DNA from: Lutraria lutraria
Lineage: Eukaryota; Mollusca; Bivalvia; Venerida; Mactridae
Reading direction: 5' to 3'
DNA length: 64,000 nt
Assembly (NCBI GenBank): GCA_964023205.1
Contig: OZ026835.1
Location: forward strand, 7,956,414 to 8,020,413
The notes beneath the pieces were generated by a model that was not told the origin of the DNA, made no database searches, and worked only from the letters and a program-made list of their open reading frames with translations. Of the stretch, positions 25,381 through 37,740 are shown piece after piece. The position numbers and the translations under genes were made by a program. How positions within the stretch are numbered: position 1 is the first letter of the stretch; the number at the start of each line of letters is the position of its first letter.

Positions 25381-26261
25381 TTTTATCACAGACTGACTCA
25401 TTATTTATACTTAAGTTTCACCTGCACACAATTCACAAACGTGTATGATAAAAACTATAATGCAATAGATAATAAAATATAATATTAGATTTGTTAAAGC
25501 AATAAAACATTAATAGAATCTAGGATTGGGTCGCAACAGGCCTGTAAGAAGAAATTTCAAAGGGGGGGGGGTCATTTTGACTTTAAAGAGTCTCACAGGG
25601 GCTTGAACTTTTAATTATCATTACAGTCGAATTTATTGCCCCATTCCCTCCCCGCTTCATACGGCCCTGCACAGCATGACACAAAGTATTGTTACGTCAT
25701 CAAAATGGAATGTCTTCAGCGCGGCAAAATGATGAACTACAAAGTAAGGCTATTTAACCTTACATAATTATAGACCTTTTGCCTCGTATCATGAACGTAT
25801 GAACATTTCACATAAGGAAGATCAAATACTTACTTGATTCGTCAATTTATCTGCAGTTATTACTTAAAGAATCGTCCGTATTACGAGACGCTGTACAAAG
25901 AACGCTGCGTCTGTAAACAAACGACTTGTCTCCCTTTGTTAACTCTAATAGCGATTCGGATATTGATACAGTAATCGGATAAACGGTTTATTTGGCTTCC
26001 ACGGAGATTTGTCGGAGATTTTCTTATTTGACAGAACTTAACTAATGTAGTAAAGGCTAGTTTTATTATTCATTCTGAATTGCATATCCTCTATCGTTCA
26101 GTATTCATTCAAAAACAATATCATTATTTCGACCATCTTTGCTGGGAACTGATATGACACCCTCGTAGGTTTTTCGATTTTTTAATAAGAAGACCTCCAA
26201 CCGACACCACGAAACTTTGAACAATCATCAGTCAGAATGTAAACAACACATATGCAAAATA

Positions 26262-27276
26262 GGGGAGACCGGGGCAAAATGAAACATTTTTTACAAAACT
26301 CTTTCGTGCGTTATCTGTTCGGGAAACCTTTTGCATGTGTATAAAGTACATTTATCGCACGTCATATATATATATATTTGTTAAGTATGCATATTTCTTT
26401 TAATTGGACCCATATTAAGGGACAAGTTAGTTGTAGTAAAATATTTCATTTTGCCCCATAGAAGGGGCAAAATGAAACATCACCCGGGGCAAAATGGAAC
26501 AATTACTCTCATAGTTATATTTTACCCAAAGCATACATTTCAATATTTGTTTTCGCACTGTTACGAATTGCGGGGACCCTTTTAGTATCATGTAATGCCA
26601 CGTTGTGATACTAGTATACAAATCTGAATAGAATGAAACCATCCAATCGAATATACGATATCACTCAAGTGAAAATATGATATCAAGTATTTTATCTAAT
26701 GATATAATCAATTAGGATTAAATGAGTGATGTTACATATAAAGAATTCCAATGGGTGATTGATATCACCAGTCAGAAGGAATGATATCATACTTTCAACA
26801 CGAACTGGTGATAACACCAAATAATCAAATAAGTGTTATGATCAATTCATGGGCAAAATGAAACAATGTTCCAATATGCCCCGTCACTTATGTTCCATTT
26901 TGCCCCATCCATACCGAATGACCTTTGACCCTAATCCATGTGATATCGTATCAGATGAGACTTTAAACATTCTGTTAAATATAAACACAATATACAAAGT
27001 TTCTATTTAGGCTACGACATTGTGTCCCACCAATAATATAATCGGAACTAATTAAAATAATTTCGGGATGGTAAAAAGTCACTCACATTGCATAGAAAGT
27101 AAATTGTCTGCTTATTAACGTTTTATTAGCGTTTGTTCTAAACGATATTCTCTTCCATACCGCGCAAAGGAAGGACGCTGCGTTCTTCGATTTTATTGGG
27201 TCATAATTTGGCGTCACAACAACGATATCTAATGTGTTTCATTTTGCCTCATGTTTCATTTTGCCCCGGTCTCCCC
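26262..27276. mobile_element. 1,015-bp DNA element with perfect 26-bp inverted ends
   Basis: The left end (26262-26287, starting GGGGAGACCGGGGCAAAATG) is repeated as an exact complement at 27251-27276, and TA flanks both sides. The core motif GGGGCAAAATGAAACA recurs internally in both orientations (near 26446, 26464, 26487, 26850, 26893 and 27233). These include a tight internal palindrome at about 26447-26477. The small minus-strand frame within it (26427-26642) derives from these repeats. The TA duplication suggests the Tc1/mariner group, but no transposase is present. Confidence 0.85.
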
Positions 27277-27653
27277 TATAAATGTGTCGGGTGTGGGACT
27301 TCATATTTGAATTTCCAGTTATCCGAACAGTACTAGGCGAGGATGACGGATCATTGAGTGTGGTATGGCACAGGCTTCCGGCATGTGACAATTTTATTAT
27401 AGCAAAATAAATTTTCAAAAAAAATATTTCTTTTCACCATATATCTATTATAGAGTAAAGGTATAAAACGCCTGGGCCCAGAAATCACACCGGTTATGTT
27501 TATCAAGGTCCTGTTGTAACAATTCTGAACCGATTCTTAAAAGCCTGGTCTTATTCGACGCAGAAATAATTTCTCTTTAACCACCATCCACTCTTATATA
27601 CATACATTGCTCTGAACTGAAGCAATAAGCCCTTCAACTTACAAAATGTACCA

Positions 27654-28133
27654 CTAGGCATCGATGTGACCTAAGTTTCTTTTCATTGGATACATGGTAA
27701 ATTTCTTTATTCCTTTGGATTTCATACCCACTCCGGTGTAAATCGAATGAAAATCAAATTTGTTATCACTCACCGTCGACGAATCATTAAATTGATGGAT
27801 ATCTAAGGCATTACGATTCATTATTTGACGATTTAAACTCTCTTTGGCAAAATGACTGCTAAAGGTGAAGGTTGCCATACCTCCGACTTTGACCAATCGT
27901 TGCCACGTATCGTCCCGGAACGGCACGAAAATGGTACGACGTTTAAACTATGCGATCATGGCAGCTGAGAAGCGAAATCGGACGAAAGCGTGGAATATTG
28001 AATCGTAATGGAAACATACCAATTGTACTATTATGAACGATATTCTTATCGTCCGGTCGAAATATATGTACAAATGGACCATATAAGATTCTTTCAACCA
28101 TGCTCTCATTCTTGTCAATAAAGGAGATGGCTA
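27654..28133 (-). pseudogene. Ig-superfamily-like fragment related to the 12.7-16.8 kb gene
   Basis: On the minus strand, a segment after a possible acceptor at about 28133 ends in IFRPDDKNIVHNSTIGMFPL. This parallels IYRPDGKNVVPNNTIGMFPL in E3 of the Ig gene. After a stop, a second open stretch (to 27654) contains VKVGGMATFTFSSHF, which resembles an Ig B strand but lacks the cysteine, and ends at a stop. No signal peptide or Ig F-strand YxC is visible. I read it as a decayed paralogous fragment; the second half may be unrelated. Confidence 0.4.
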
Positions 28134-28374
28134 ATTACCTTAGTGAAATGGCAAAATGGGTGATGGGGCTACGACCTGGTGATTGTTTTTATTTAATCCT
28201 GGATTTAGTAAGTAAAGAAAGAAGGAAAACTACATTTACCAATCATATACCTTCCTAAGAAGTTTATAACTAGAAACAAGCTTACAGTCAGTATTGCATT
28301 GCAATACATGTCCCCAGCCAGCACCTATCATTGAAATGTTAGCTGATGTTTATACAGCAGCATCTTTCTGGATT

Positions 28375-28925
28375 TTTTATTATGATAATTATGTCTGAAT
28401 GAGGGAGTAAGCTGAAGTTATCATCCAGAAACCAAATCTCTATATTAAGTAACAGTGGCCTAGGTATTTGATATTTTCCCCCACACAGGTTATCCCCTAA
28501 GCTACCCATGCACCAACTTTCATCGAAATCCATAACCCCTAACTGAAGTTATCATCCGGAAACTAAATTTCTATTTTTAGAAACAGTGACCTAGATATTT
28601 GACCTATTGATCCCAAATGCAATCCCACTCTAGGTAATCCCTAAGCTATCCATAAACCAACTTTCATTGAAATCCATCACCCCTTACTGAACAGTGACCT
28701 GGATATTTGACCTATTGATCCCAAATACAATCCCACTCTAGGTTATTCCTAAACTATCTTAATACCACCTTTCAGTGCAATCCATCACCCCGTACTGAAA
28801 TTATCATTCGGAAACCAAATTTTTATGACTAGTACTAGTGACCTGGATATTTGACCTATTGACCCCAAATGCAATCCCACTCTAGGCTATCTCCTAAGCT
28901 ATCCATATACCAACTTTTTCTCACA
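28375..28925. repeat. Tandem repeat, about 4 units of about 110-145 bp
   Basis: Units share GACCTATTGATCCCAAATGC, CTAAGCTATCCATA and CCAACTTTCATTGAAATCCA blocks, separated by a TGAAGTTATCATCCGGAAAC spacer that one unit lacks. Divergence between units is moderate. Repeats of this type are common in bivalve introns and intergenic DNA. There is no coding potential. Confidence 0.75.
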
Positions 28926-28929
28926 CTTG

Positions 28930-30150
28930 TCAATAAATACTTAAACAATAGCTTCTTCAAAGTATCAAAGCATGAGAAATATAATGACTCATGATAACCT
29001 CTCGCCCATACAAACTCCAACCAACTCATCCATGCTCCAACCTACTCCTCAAGACTCCTTCAAACTAAAACATTCTCGCCTAACAAAACAAGTACATATA
29101 CATGTACAATATATTTTTGTTATACTTGTTTATTAAAGACTGACAAATGTGTAGTTAAATGGAACATTAATGGATAATTGTAATTTTACACTACACATGA
29201 CAGTACGTGATTCCTTGTTAATAATAAATCATATAAAAACGTAACAGCCAACTAAATAAGCCTTCAACATAAACTTGTTCTAATGTATCATATCGGTTAA
29301 ATCAACTGCACATCTGTCAAACCTGGCAGTCAAATGTACTTTGAGGTAATCCCTCCTTGTCTATTAGGAATTCCTTTAATTAACCGGAAGTGGTTGAATA
29401 CGATATAGAAACAAAATACGTCCTAAGCTAAAGTTGACACATGTTGGGAATAAAACGTTTGCATGATATTTAAGGTAATACATTTTACAAATCAGCCAAT
29501 AACAAACACAATTTTGTTCACATAGGCAACATTGATTAATCGGAACTGGTTGACAAACTGTATTTTTTGTGAGGTGGAAGTCATACAATACCATGTAAGC
29601 GGTTACAAATACATGCATGAATAATGTGATTATGATATTAATTACATAATTATATTGTATTTCACATGCATGCTTTGATTTATTTCCTTTACGAATGATT
29701 AATATTTCAAGGCAATACTGGTTAATTCTTTTGCCAGTATGAATTTAAACTTGAATTGTGCATATCGATTGTATACTTGGATCACGTATTGCAAACAAGG
29801 ACCTAATTTGTTTAGTTATCATCTGATCAAAGTCTCGTTTACAGGTGGCATTTTTTCGAAAGTATTTTCAATTGAAATACAGTAAAACCTGTTTTAAGCG
29901 ACCACTCAAGGGAGAACGAAAATATGGTCTCTAAAAACAGGTGGTCTCTTAACTAAGGATTGGAGTTGCAGTTAAATAGTTTATACAGAGACAAATGTAA
30001 CGGTAGCTTAGCATTTTAAAAACAGTACTTTGCACATAAAATCTTAAGAAAATATTAAACATTATTGGTTTAAAATTATTAGTTTATAAAACATTAAAAC
30101 ATGTGTTTGAAGTTTAACAATACTACCGATACGGGGGTATAGAAAGCGTG
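28930..30150. other. Gene-poor stretch with one transposon-end-like block
   Basis: Nothing codes convincingly. At 29880-29960 a block starting ACAGTAAAACCTGTTTTAAG and containing CGACCACTC...GGTGGTC resembles a single terminal repeat of a mariner/pogo-type element. I found no partner end. Confidence 0.45.
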
Positions 30151-31075
30151 TCGCATTAGTCTGCATTATCTGCCCCTTTGTATATTCATCTTATGTAGAA
30201 TGTAATATATCATACATGTGACATGCTCGCAGAAAAGAAAAAGTTGCACGATTAAAATTTCCCGATGAACCACTTTATTACATATCTGGTTGACTCACAG
30301 TTATCATCGCATCGTCCATGAATTCAGTGATGACTACTATTATGTTTACAATAGAAGCTAGGAACCAGACTAAATTAGCATATACAGCACGTGAATTATT
30401 ACGTCATTCTTCCTTTAATTGCGTGTACTGATAGTAAATATTGTAATAAAACGAGGTAGAATATTGTTCAGAATTTTTTAGCGACTGTTTTGTTTTGCTC
30501 GATCACGATTTTGCATAGTCATCTGGTTTTGACTTGAATGCACGTAATATTTGAAAACGCATTATGCCATTGGATTAAAAATTGGAACTATGTTCGTAGT
30601 TGGAAGGTTAATATGGAAGCTCTAAAAATAATTAAAAACGACCGACTATTGAGAAATGGTCTTAACTTTGTGTTCGTACCGAACAACAAACACTATGGCC
30701 TAATGCTTTTTTTGTCTGGTTGTTGTGACAATTATTTTTTGTTCCGGCTGAGTTGAGCTAAGCGCCATCTAGACTACTATTTATAATTTAGTATATGGAG
30801 GGATTAAATGAAACTTTTCAGAAGTGATAAGTCGTAAGCCTAGTTGTGCATGAATTAACAGGTTTTGTTAGATTATTTTTTACTGAGTTATGACCCTTTG
30901 TTTAATATATAGTGTATATACAAGAGGCAGATTAACAACCATTTCAGTAGTGTTTTCAGCATAGAGGACACTACCACCATTCCATTCCTTCCTGCCAACC
31001 CATACACAAGCAACCACCATTTTGACATAGGCTGTCCAGAAGGAGTCCAGACAGTGCTCCAGGACATGAGCATCT

Positions 31076-32143
31076 GCTAGCAAAGCTCGAGCATTATGGT
31101 ATCCATGGCAACACCTTACACTGGATCAGTAGCTTCCTGACCAGTCGTAGTCAGCAGGTCCTAGTAGACCACACATCATCCAGAACACCAGTCACTTTCG
31201 ATGTCCGTCAAGGTACGGTCCTTGGGCCCTTGCTGTATCTGTAACGACATGCCAAGTAGAATGACTGCAACATCTAGGCTCTTTTGCCGACGACAGACGC
31301 CTCTACCGGAAGATTAAGTCCCCAGCAAGACAAATACTACAAGAGGGCAAAGATGCCCCACAACAATTGGAGAAGGACTGGATTATGTCATTCAACCAAT
31401 CGAAGTGTGAAGTCATCCGCATCAGTATGAAAAGATCATCAAATCCCGGCTCAATACTCCATCAACGGACACAAGCCATACATGAAAAGACAGGAAGGTA
31501 CCTTTCGGAGGATCTTTCCTGGAAGCCCAACGTCGAAGCTACCACCAAGAAGGCCAAAAACAGCCTCGCCTTCCTGAGAAGGAACTTCACCAGCTGCCCA
31601 AGAGAAACCAAATACCTTGCTTATAGAAGTCTCGTGAGACCAACACTCGAGTATGCCTCCCCAGTCTAGGACCCATATACACAGAACTGCATGCAGCAAC
31701 TTGAGACAGTGCAGCGCAGGGCCGCACGATTATTCATTGGATACTACAGGACCTCCCAGATGATCTCTCACCATGATTGACAGACACTGCAGCACCGACG
31801 GCTGTTAGCAAAACTGGCCATGATGTACCGAATCAACTAATGTCATATTGACATCCCTGTCCGCATCGCTACATCAGCAACCAGAGGCCATGGGCAACAA
31901 TATATGGTATCATACTGCCACAAAGACTACTCCCGTCACTTATTCTTTCCCTCAGCAATACGCCTGTGGTACAGCATCCCAGAATACCTGGCAGCAATAA
32001 CAGCCACCGTGAATGTCTTCAAGGAGAGGCTGGTGCAGTACCACCCTAGAGATCAACCACCTGTACATAGTTTTAGAGTTTTTAATCGGCACTTGTTTGC
32101 GCCTCACACCGACCATGTACGACAATGCTTCAGAAAGGAATGA
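31076..32143 (+). pseudogene. Jockey-like LINE reverse transcriptase, decayed
   Basis: Reading across frames on the plus strand, recognisable reverse-transcriptase blocks appear in order. They are LLAKLEHYGIHGNTLHWI, then VRQGTVLGPLLYL, FADDRRLY (catalytic FADD), DWIMSFNQSKCEVI, then SEDLSWKP, RSLVRPTLEYASPV, LETVQRRAARLFIG and finally FFPSAIRLWYSIPEYLA. The ORF2 C-terminus ends at 32143. There are several frame breaks, and the conserved tryptophan codon after YASPV is TAG (near 31667). The 5' half (endonuclease, fingers) is missing. It inserted in arm B only. Confidence 0.85.
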
Positions 32144-32699
32144 GCCATGTACATTGATGGAAGACGAAGAAGATGCCTACACTGAAAACTATCGATAAAC
32201 GTTTCAATCAAAGGTTCCAGAAAGATGTTAAAATACTGAAAAAGTGTTGATTGAAGTTAAATTAATCCGACTACCTTAGTCAAATGTGTTTATGTTGAAA
32301 TTGTACACCAGCAATTCAATCATTATAACCGAGTAGTTAAAGTATTAAGTTCCCATGAATATTTTATGATATTCACTGAATGCATGTATTTCGCATGTAT
32401 TAATGCCGTACACATTTACAAGAATTCATTTTATGTATAGTCAGACTCCATGATACCGGTGGCCAAATGATACCGGTGTAAACACGAATCTCGCGATATT
32501 TCCAATCTAACGCAATCTAGCAGACTGAATGTTTGTGTTAGATTATACAGTGGGGGGAATAAGAATGGTCAACTTGAACCATTTTCTTAATGCTCTTAAG
32601 GGATGCTGAATAAAAAGATTAACAGATAAGAACAAAAATGGACATTAGAAAATCTTTAATCAGTCAATGCTAAACAAAAAAGGAGAAGAGCTAATATTT

Positions 32700-33710
32700 C
32701 AATGTAACATATCTGAAAGTGATGCAAAAGAAACATGCAATGGAAATATATTTTTAGAATATATATTGCGATCTTGGATAAGTATAGATAAAAATTAAAA
32801 CAATATGGAACAACATGGAAATCAATCTATGTAACAAAGTATTTTATTACCAAGATTGGCATGAAAAGGGAATAACGAAATAAGAACATATTTTTGATTA
32901 TCGAACGAAGACCTTCTACAGTTTTGAAAGCATAAAAAATATATGACGTAGATGACAATCATACAGTAGTTAAGATACTTTAATTTAATATCCAGTGCTC
33001 ATTGAAATCTAAAGAAGGCACTAACTCAAGAGGGTATAATATACACACAACAAGAAAGATTATTCGACAAATTATTAAAATCAAAAGAACCCTAACAAAT
33101 TACTCTATGAGACACAGCTGAAATTTAAACTGAAACTAAAGCAGACATAAAGTCTGAAACAAAATGTTCATCAATATTACCGAATAAGTCATCGCATTGG
33201 ACAAAAATATACTATCAAACACAAAAAGCTACTATAAATGTAAAATGAAAAAGTTTTCAATACAAATATTTTATGAGAATTTTACCAACAAATAAATCAT
33301 TACATCAATGCTTCTTTTGTAATATGCAAGTGGAAACATTAGAGCATTTGTTTTGGGAATGTTATCATGTGCAACATTTGTGGAATAGACTTTGAAAATT
33401 TCCATCCGATAGAAACCTGAAACGTTCTTTTAACTTAAAAACAGTATGTTTTTGGAATGATAGCCAAGGAAATATTAAAAGAAGAAATGTAATTAATTTC
33501 ATTTTTACCTCTTATGAAATCGTACATACGTATTTCAAGAAAAAAAATAGAAATTAAGCACTAAATCTTGTTAACTTTGTTGCGTATCTTAAAGTAAGAA
33601 TAAAACTAGAAAACGAAATAGCATTAATAAATGAGTTAAATCAGCATAAAACCAAATGGGCCGGTTTTGTATCATTATTTTTTTCCGAGCAAAAAACTGT
33701 TTAAAACATT
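32700..33710 (+). pseudogene. L1/Tx1-like LINE, ORF2 C-terminal region, decayed
   Basis: The plus strand shows, in order, LRSWISIDK, then NKVFYYQDWHEKGIT followed by FDYRTKTFYSFESIKN, then LPTNKSLHQCFFCNMQVETL running into EHLFWECYHVQHLWNRL (the C-x2-C...H-x4-C zinc-knuckle-like motif near the L1/Tx1 ORF2 end). The tail VRIKLENEIALINEL ends near WAGFVSLFF. Stops and frame changes interrupt it throughout. The reverse-transcriptase core is absent. It is a distinct family from the CR1/L2-like fragments elsewhere in the window. Confidence 0.75.
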
Positions 33711-33864
33711 TTACATTTCAACTGTAACAAAATCATTCGTGTATGAATATTATTAATTCTGTAGAATTGGAAACGAGCTCAAACCATCGTTCTTCTTCAT
33801 TTCTTTTCTCCTAAAAATTTATATATTCTTCATATGAAAACATTAAATATTTGCAAAAAATGCA

Positions 33865-34345
33865 TTGTTTGATCTTCACTGGCTTCCCATTAAAGCACGT
33901 GTACGATTTAAGATTTTAACATGCATGTATAACTGTTAAGTAGGAAATGCACCATCTTATCTAACTGAAATTTTGTCTCATAAAGTGTCAAAACGTACCT
34001 TAAGATCATCAGAATCAGAGGTTCCTTATAATAAGAACAAAACTTTTTCAAACAGTTTCAGCATGATAGGTCCAAAATTGTGGGACGAATTACCTGTTAG
34101 TCTGAGACAATGTGATTCTGTGGACAGTATCAAACGTTTATTGAAATCATACTACTTCAAGAACTATTTTGCACTATTTTAACTGTGTGTAATTGATAAA
34201 CTTGTCTACTACATGTGCTCTCTGAATGTGTATATTTGTGTATTTTCATCTGTTTTTTTTGTTTTGTTTTTGTCTTTCATTGTACAACGACATTGAATAT
34301 GTATTTATATGTAGAAATAGGCGTTTAATCAAATTTTCAAGTTTC
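33865..34345 (+). pseudogene. CR1-like LINE 3' end
   Basis: The C-terminus of a LINE ORF2 reads LHWLPIKARVRFKIL, then NAPSYLTEILSHKVSKRTLR, MIGPKLWDELPVSLR and LKSYYFKNYFALF, stopping at 34182. One stop (TAA at about 33927) interrupts the frame. A 3' UTR of about 160 bp follows, ending in a TTTTCAAGTTTCAAG-type short repeat. The copy is strongly 5'-truncated and abuts the L1/Tx1-like fragment. Confidence 0.8.
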
Positions 34346-35237
34346 AAGTTTTTACATTAATCAAATATAATTCTGAATTATGTTCATTGCTCCCGTTCCA
34401 TTGTAAGGTACAATAGAAAATTGTATTGTTATTGTGCAAAAAGGATACATTGTATGTATTGTTTGTATCTTTATGATCAAGTACTGAAGAAAAGAATCAC
34501 TTGATACATATACGAGGAGGAACTATACTAAGTAATTATAAGCAAGGGAAAATATCAAAGAACTATGTAGAAAACAATGCTTTACAACCTGCTAACAAAC
34601 AACAACATATTTCACGCAAAACAATCAGATAAAAAAATAATGTTAGTACTAATTTCACGATGGAAAACTAATGTATCTAAAACGATAAAGTTTTATGATA
34701 GATACAATCACATAGTGTGTTTCTTCTTCAAGTTAATTAATTGCCAACAGTAAGGATCATGTTACATAGGCTTGGATTTTTACCTGTGGCTAATATTAAA
34801 GCTGCATATTTTGCTTAGAAATGAATACTCAGGAATGAATATTATATTAATGACTGTGTATAATTTGATGAAAAAGAACAGAACTCCTGTCAAAAGTTTG
34901 CTGATTAATAAGGACATGCCGGTCACATATGTGATTTGTTAGGATCTACATAGCAATAACAACTATATATGGGTGTTATAAATAGTAACTTCTGTGGTGT
35001 TTTTGCATCTATTCACAAGTTAACATTGCCTGGCCACATGATCACCATGAAGTCTATATCTGCATGTCTATGAATTATTTTCGGAAGTGTTAACTTTATA
35101 CATATGGACCTGTATGGTGCAGATAATAAAAATTATATCATACATGTCAATACATTGTATATCAAAGTGTTTAAGAAAAACATATAGTGGGGAATCAAGA
35201 TATAGTGTTTGTTGAGAGTTTGAACGAAAATGACTTT

Positions 35238-37740
35238 TTAAGCACAATTTCTGAGCCAGAATGTGTAGCTACTACTATCCAAGTAGGTTGAAGGCTGTGA
35301 TTGAGGTGTTTCTACCGATAGGTAACAGGCTCCTGATGTACTCAACTCCGCTGAACGACAGGAAAATGTGGTGGCTGCAATACACGCATCCTTGCACGCT
35401 TGTTCTGAGCTTCCATCTATAATCTGATTGTTATAACCAGAAATAAAGTATCCAATGAATGTGTCAAAAGTTTTGCCGTAAGTCTCGCATCCTGAAAATG
35501 GTACTTCATATCATGAAATGTTCAATACGGTACATCCAATCTTGGAAATATTTTCATCAGAAATCATCATAATTTTTGTTTTCGTTGATATAGCACCGAC
35601 TATTGCACCGATATATACTAATATCTATAAGCTCCAACCAATACAGCTCGCGTCTAAACACATATCAACATCAGCACTTAAGAGAATTTTGTATAAAAAT
35701 GTACAAGCAAAATGTCGAGTGTAATTTTCGAATGATTCCTCGACAATCAGCTTGCCTCAGGTAAAGTATTAAGGAGCCGGGCACGTGGTTATACATAAAT
35801 TAACTTTATCAATACGAACTTGTAATTCATTCGTTTCTTCCATACTTCATGCAGCAATTTGAAAAAAAGTAACAATTACTGTGTGATAAAACGGCGTACA
35901 CGTCTTACAATGTTCAAGTATTACAATCATTAAAATCAGAATTCGACCACCAAATTCAAGACAAAAAACAATCTCGACAATATGTAAATGGGACAAAAAG
36001 AGCGAAATCTTACAGGAATTAGAATCAAAATAACATTAGCATGCTACAAAGGATTAAAGCCCCATTAGCATTATGAATGTTAAACTTGTCTCATTTAACC
36101 TAGAATCTTATCAATGACTGACTATTGCCTGCAGTAAAAACATCTCGAAATTTTCTGGGTTTTTTTAATCACGAAGTACATGATATTGCAAACAATATGA
36201 AACAGCATCTGACAACATTTTTACGACATTGACTTTAAAAAGGCATTATGTAAATATTGTTTTAGAGCAAAGAAAATATATTTCTGATATTTTACTATCA
36301 TTCTACCTTTTGTTCTGCTTTACTTTATTCAAGAAGCTAATGGGCCTTTAAGTTGCATACAGATTTGCGGAGCGACACCCCATTACGTTTTAAAGCCTTT
36401 TAGAGAAGAACTCGTTGATATGCGTTGTAAACGAATTGATGTTTATGTAAATCGGATATTTCCTTACCATGAATGCACGTGCCTGTTACGTTGTCATATC
36501 TATACCGAGAATTACATGTTACAACTGGAGCAGGAATGATACATCTTTCCTAAAATATCAGTCAACAAAGTTGACAATTTACGTTACTTGTTATGAATGA
36601 TTGATGGATGGCTTAAAGGGGCATGCCCAGGAACTGCTGTGTCTTTTTTTTCGTACACTAAAAATTATTACCGAAAAGTCAAACAAGAATGTCCGCTCAA
36701 AAATGACCATATAACGCGCACGTCGGTATTTGTATGTCGGTTTGAATAAAAGGCTTACAGCCTTTAATTGACGACAACGATATTTCCGATACGTCTGAGA
36801 GTTTAACTGAGCATGTGCACTGCCTTTCAAGTGAACATAACATGAGAAATACTTACCATTTCAGTTTGTTGACATTTTTTCCGCGATATTTTCGGTTTTG
36901 ACAGATACCGAAAGGGTCGAGTTGTGAAAATGACGAATATTTTCTGAGGCCGAAATCGGCAGGTTTTGTAAATCTTGAAATGTGTATTTTGAGTAAACTA
37001 GCGGGATGTTTGGAAAATATTTTTCAGGGCTTTCATTAATTGCTTTATGCATTAAAATGATACCAATTTAATTGTTATTTGAGACGCTTCAGTTCCAGGG
37101 CATGCCCCTTTAAGAGAAGAACCAGATACAAAAAATGATACATCATTAACGAATATACACTTTGCGAAAAAAAATAGATTATCATGACATGCTTTATACA
37201 ATTAATTCTAGATCATGCTTCATGGATAAAGCTATATGTATAGAATAAAATAGTAAACAAGACGTTGGTCGATATTTTTCTTTTCTTCATTATCTTTATT
37301 AGCCAATATCCGGTGTACACAATATGTTATATATTTCTGAATTTATAAGCTTATTTTTGATGCCAGTAAGGGTGGATTATCTGATTTATATAATACATTC
37401 TTTATATATTTAGGCGTTCTTAAAAATATAGTAAGTTAAAGTCATTTACCAAATTCATTTCTGCATACTTCCACCCACATCCAGACGTTGAGCTTGGTGT
37501 ATAAACTGTATATGTTATACATCGCTGTGTCACCTCATCGAACAAATAAGAACAACAACTGTCCGCGGCGCAAACAATCGAACATCCTGTGAGGGACGTG
37601 ACACCATTAACATCACTGATGACGTCATTATTATGCTGGTAACATATGTCACTTACAGTGAATAGGTATTCCCGATTTATTCCAAACGCTAATTTGAAAT
37701 ATACCAAAACAGCCAAAAACGCATTTAATTTTATGAACAT
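35238..37740 (-). CDS. Secreted PAN/apple-like cysteine-rich protein, paralogue B (3 exons)
   Basis: The gene has exon 1 at 37740-37450, exon 2 at 36549-36468 and exon 3 at 35491-35238, all GT/AG with the same phases as paralogue A. It is uninterrupted, about 208 residues. I start at the second methionine (MFIKLNAFLAVLVYFKLAFG, signal peptide) because paralogue A has no upstream in-frame ATG; starting at 37752 would add MDKN. Exon 3 gives the PAN-like module (SEQACKDACIAATTF, CRSAEL, terminal WLRNCA). By hand count, exon 1 differs from A at about 10 of 97 residues but exon 3 at about 25 of 84, so change is concentrated in the PAN-like module. All cysteines of exon 3 are kept. A 493-bp MITE sits in intron 1 without touching splice sites. 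It is probably secreted; the ligand is unknown. Confidence 0.8.
36617..37109 (+). mobile_element. piggyBac-like MITE family 2, copy 2 (493 bp)
   Basis: It has the same AGGGGCATGCCC-type inverted ends as 17085-17651, flanked by TTAA at 36613-36616 and 37110-37113. It lies in intron 1 of PAN-like gene B and is absent from gene A, so it inserted after the gene duplication. It is internally shorter than copy 1, lacking part of the region around 17320-17390. Confidence 0.85.

Noticed and set aside
28375..28925. CRISPR-like array
   Set aside because: Units are long, diverged, lack unique spacers, and the genome is eukaryotic; it is an ordinary tandem repeat.
30880..31083. Minus-strand 67-codon frame (LDSFWTAYVKMVV...) vaguely like a transposon-associated protein
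   Set aside because: The similarity is only an impression, and the end of the frame overlaps Jockey-like LINE sequence read on the other strand.
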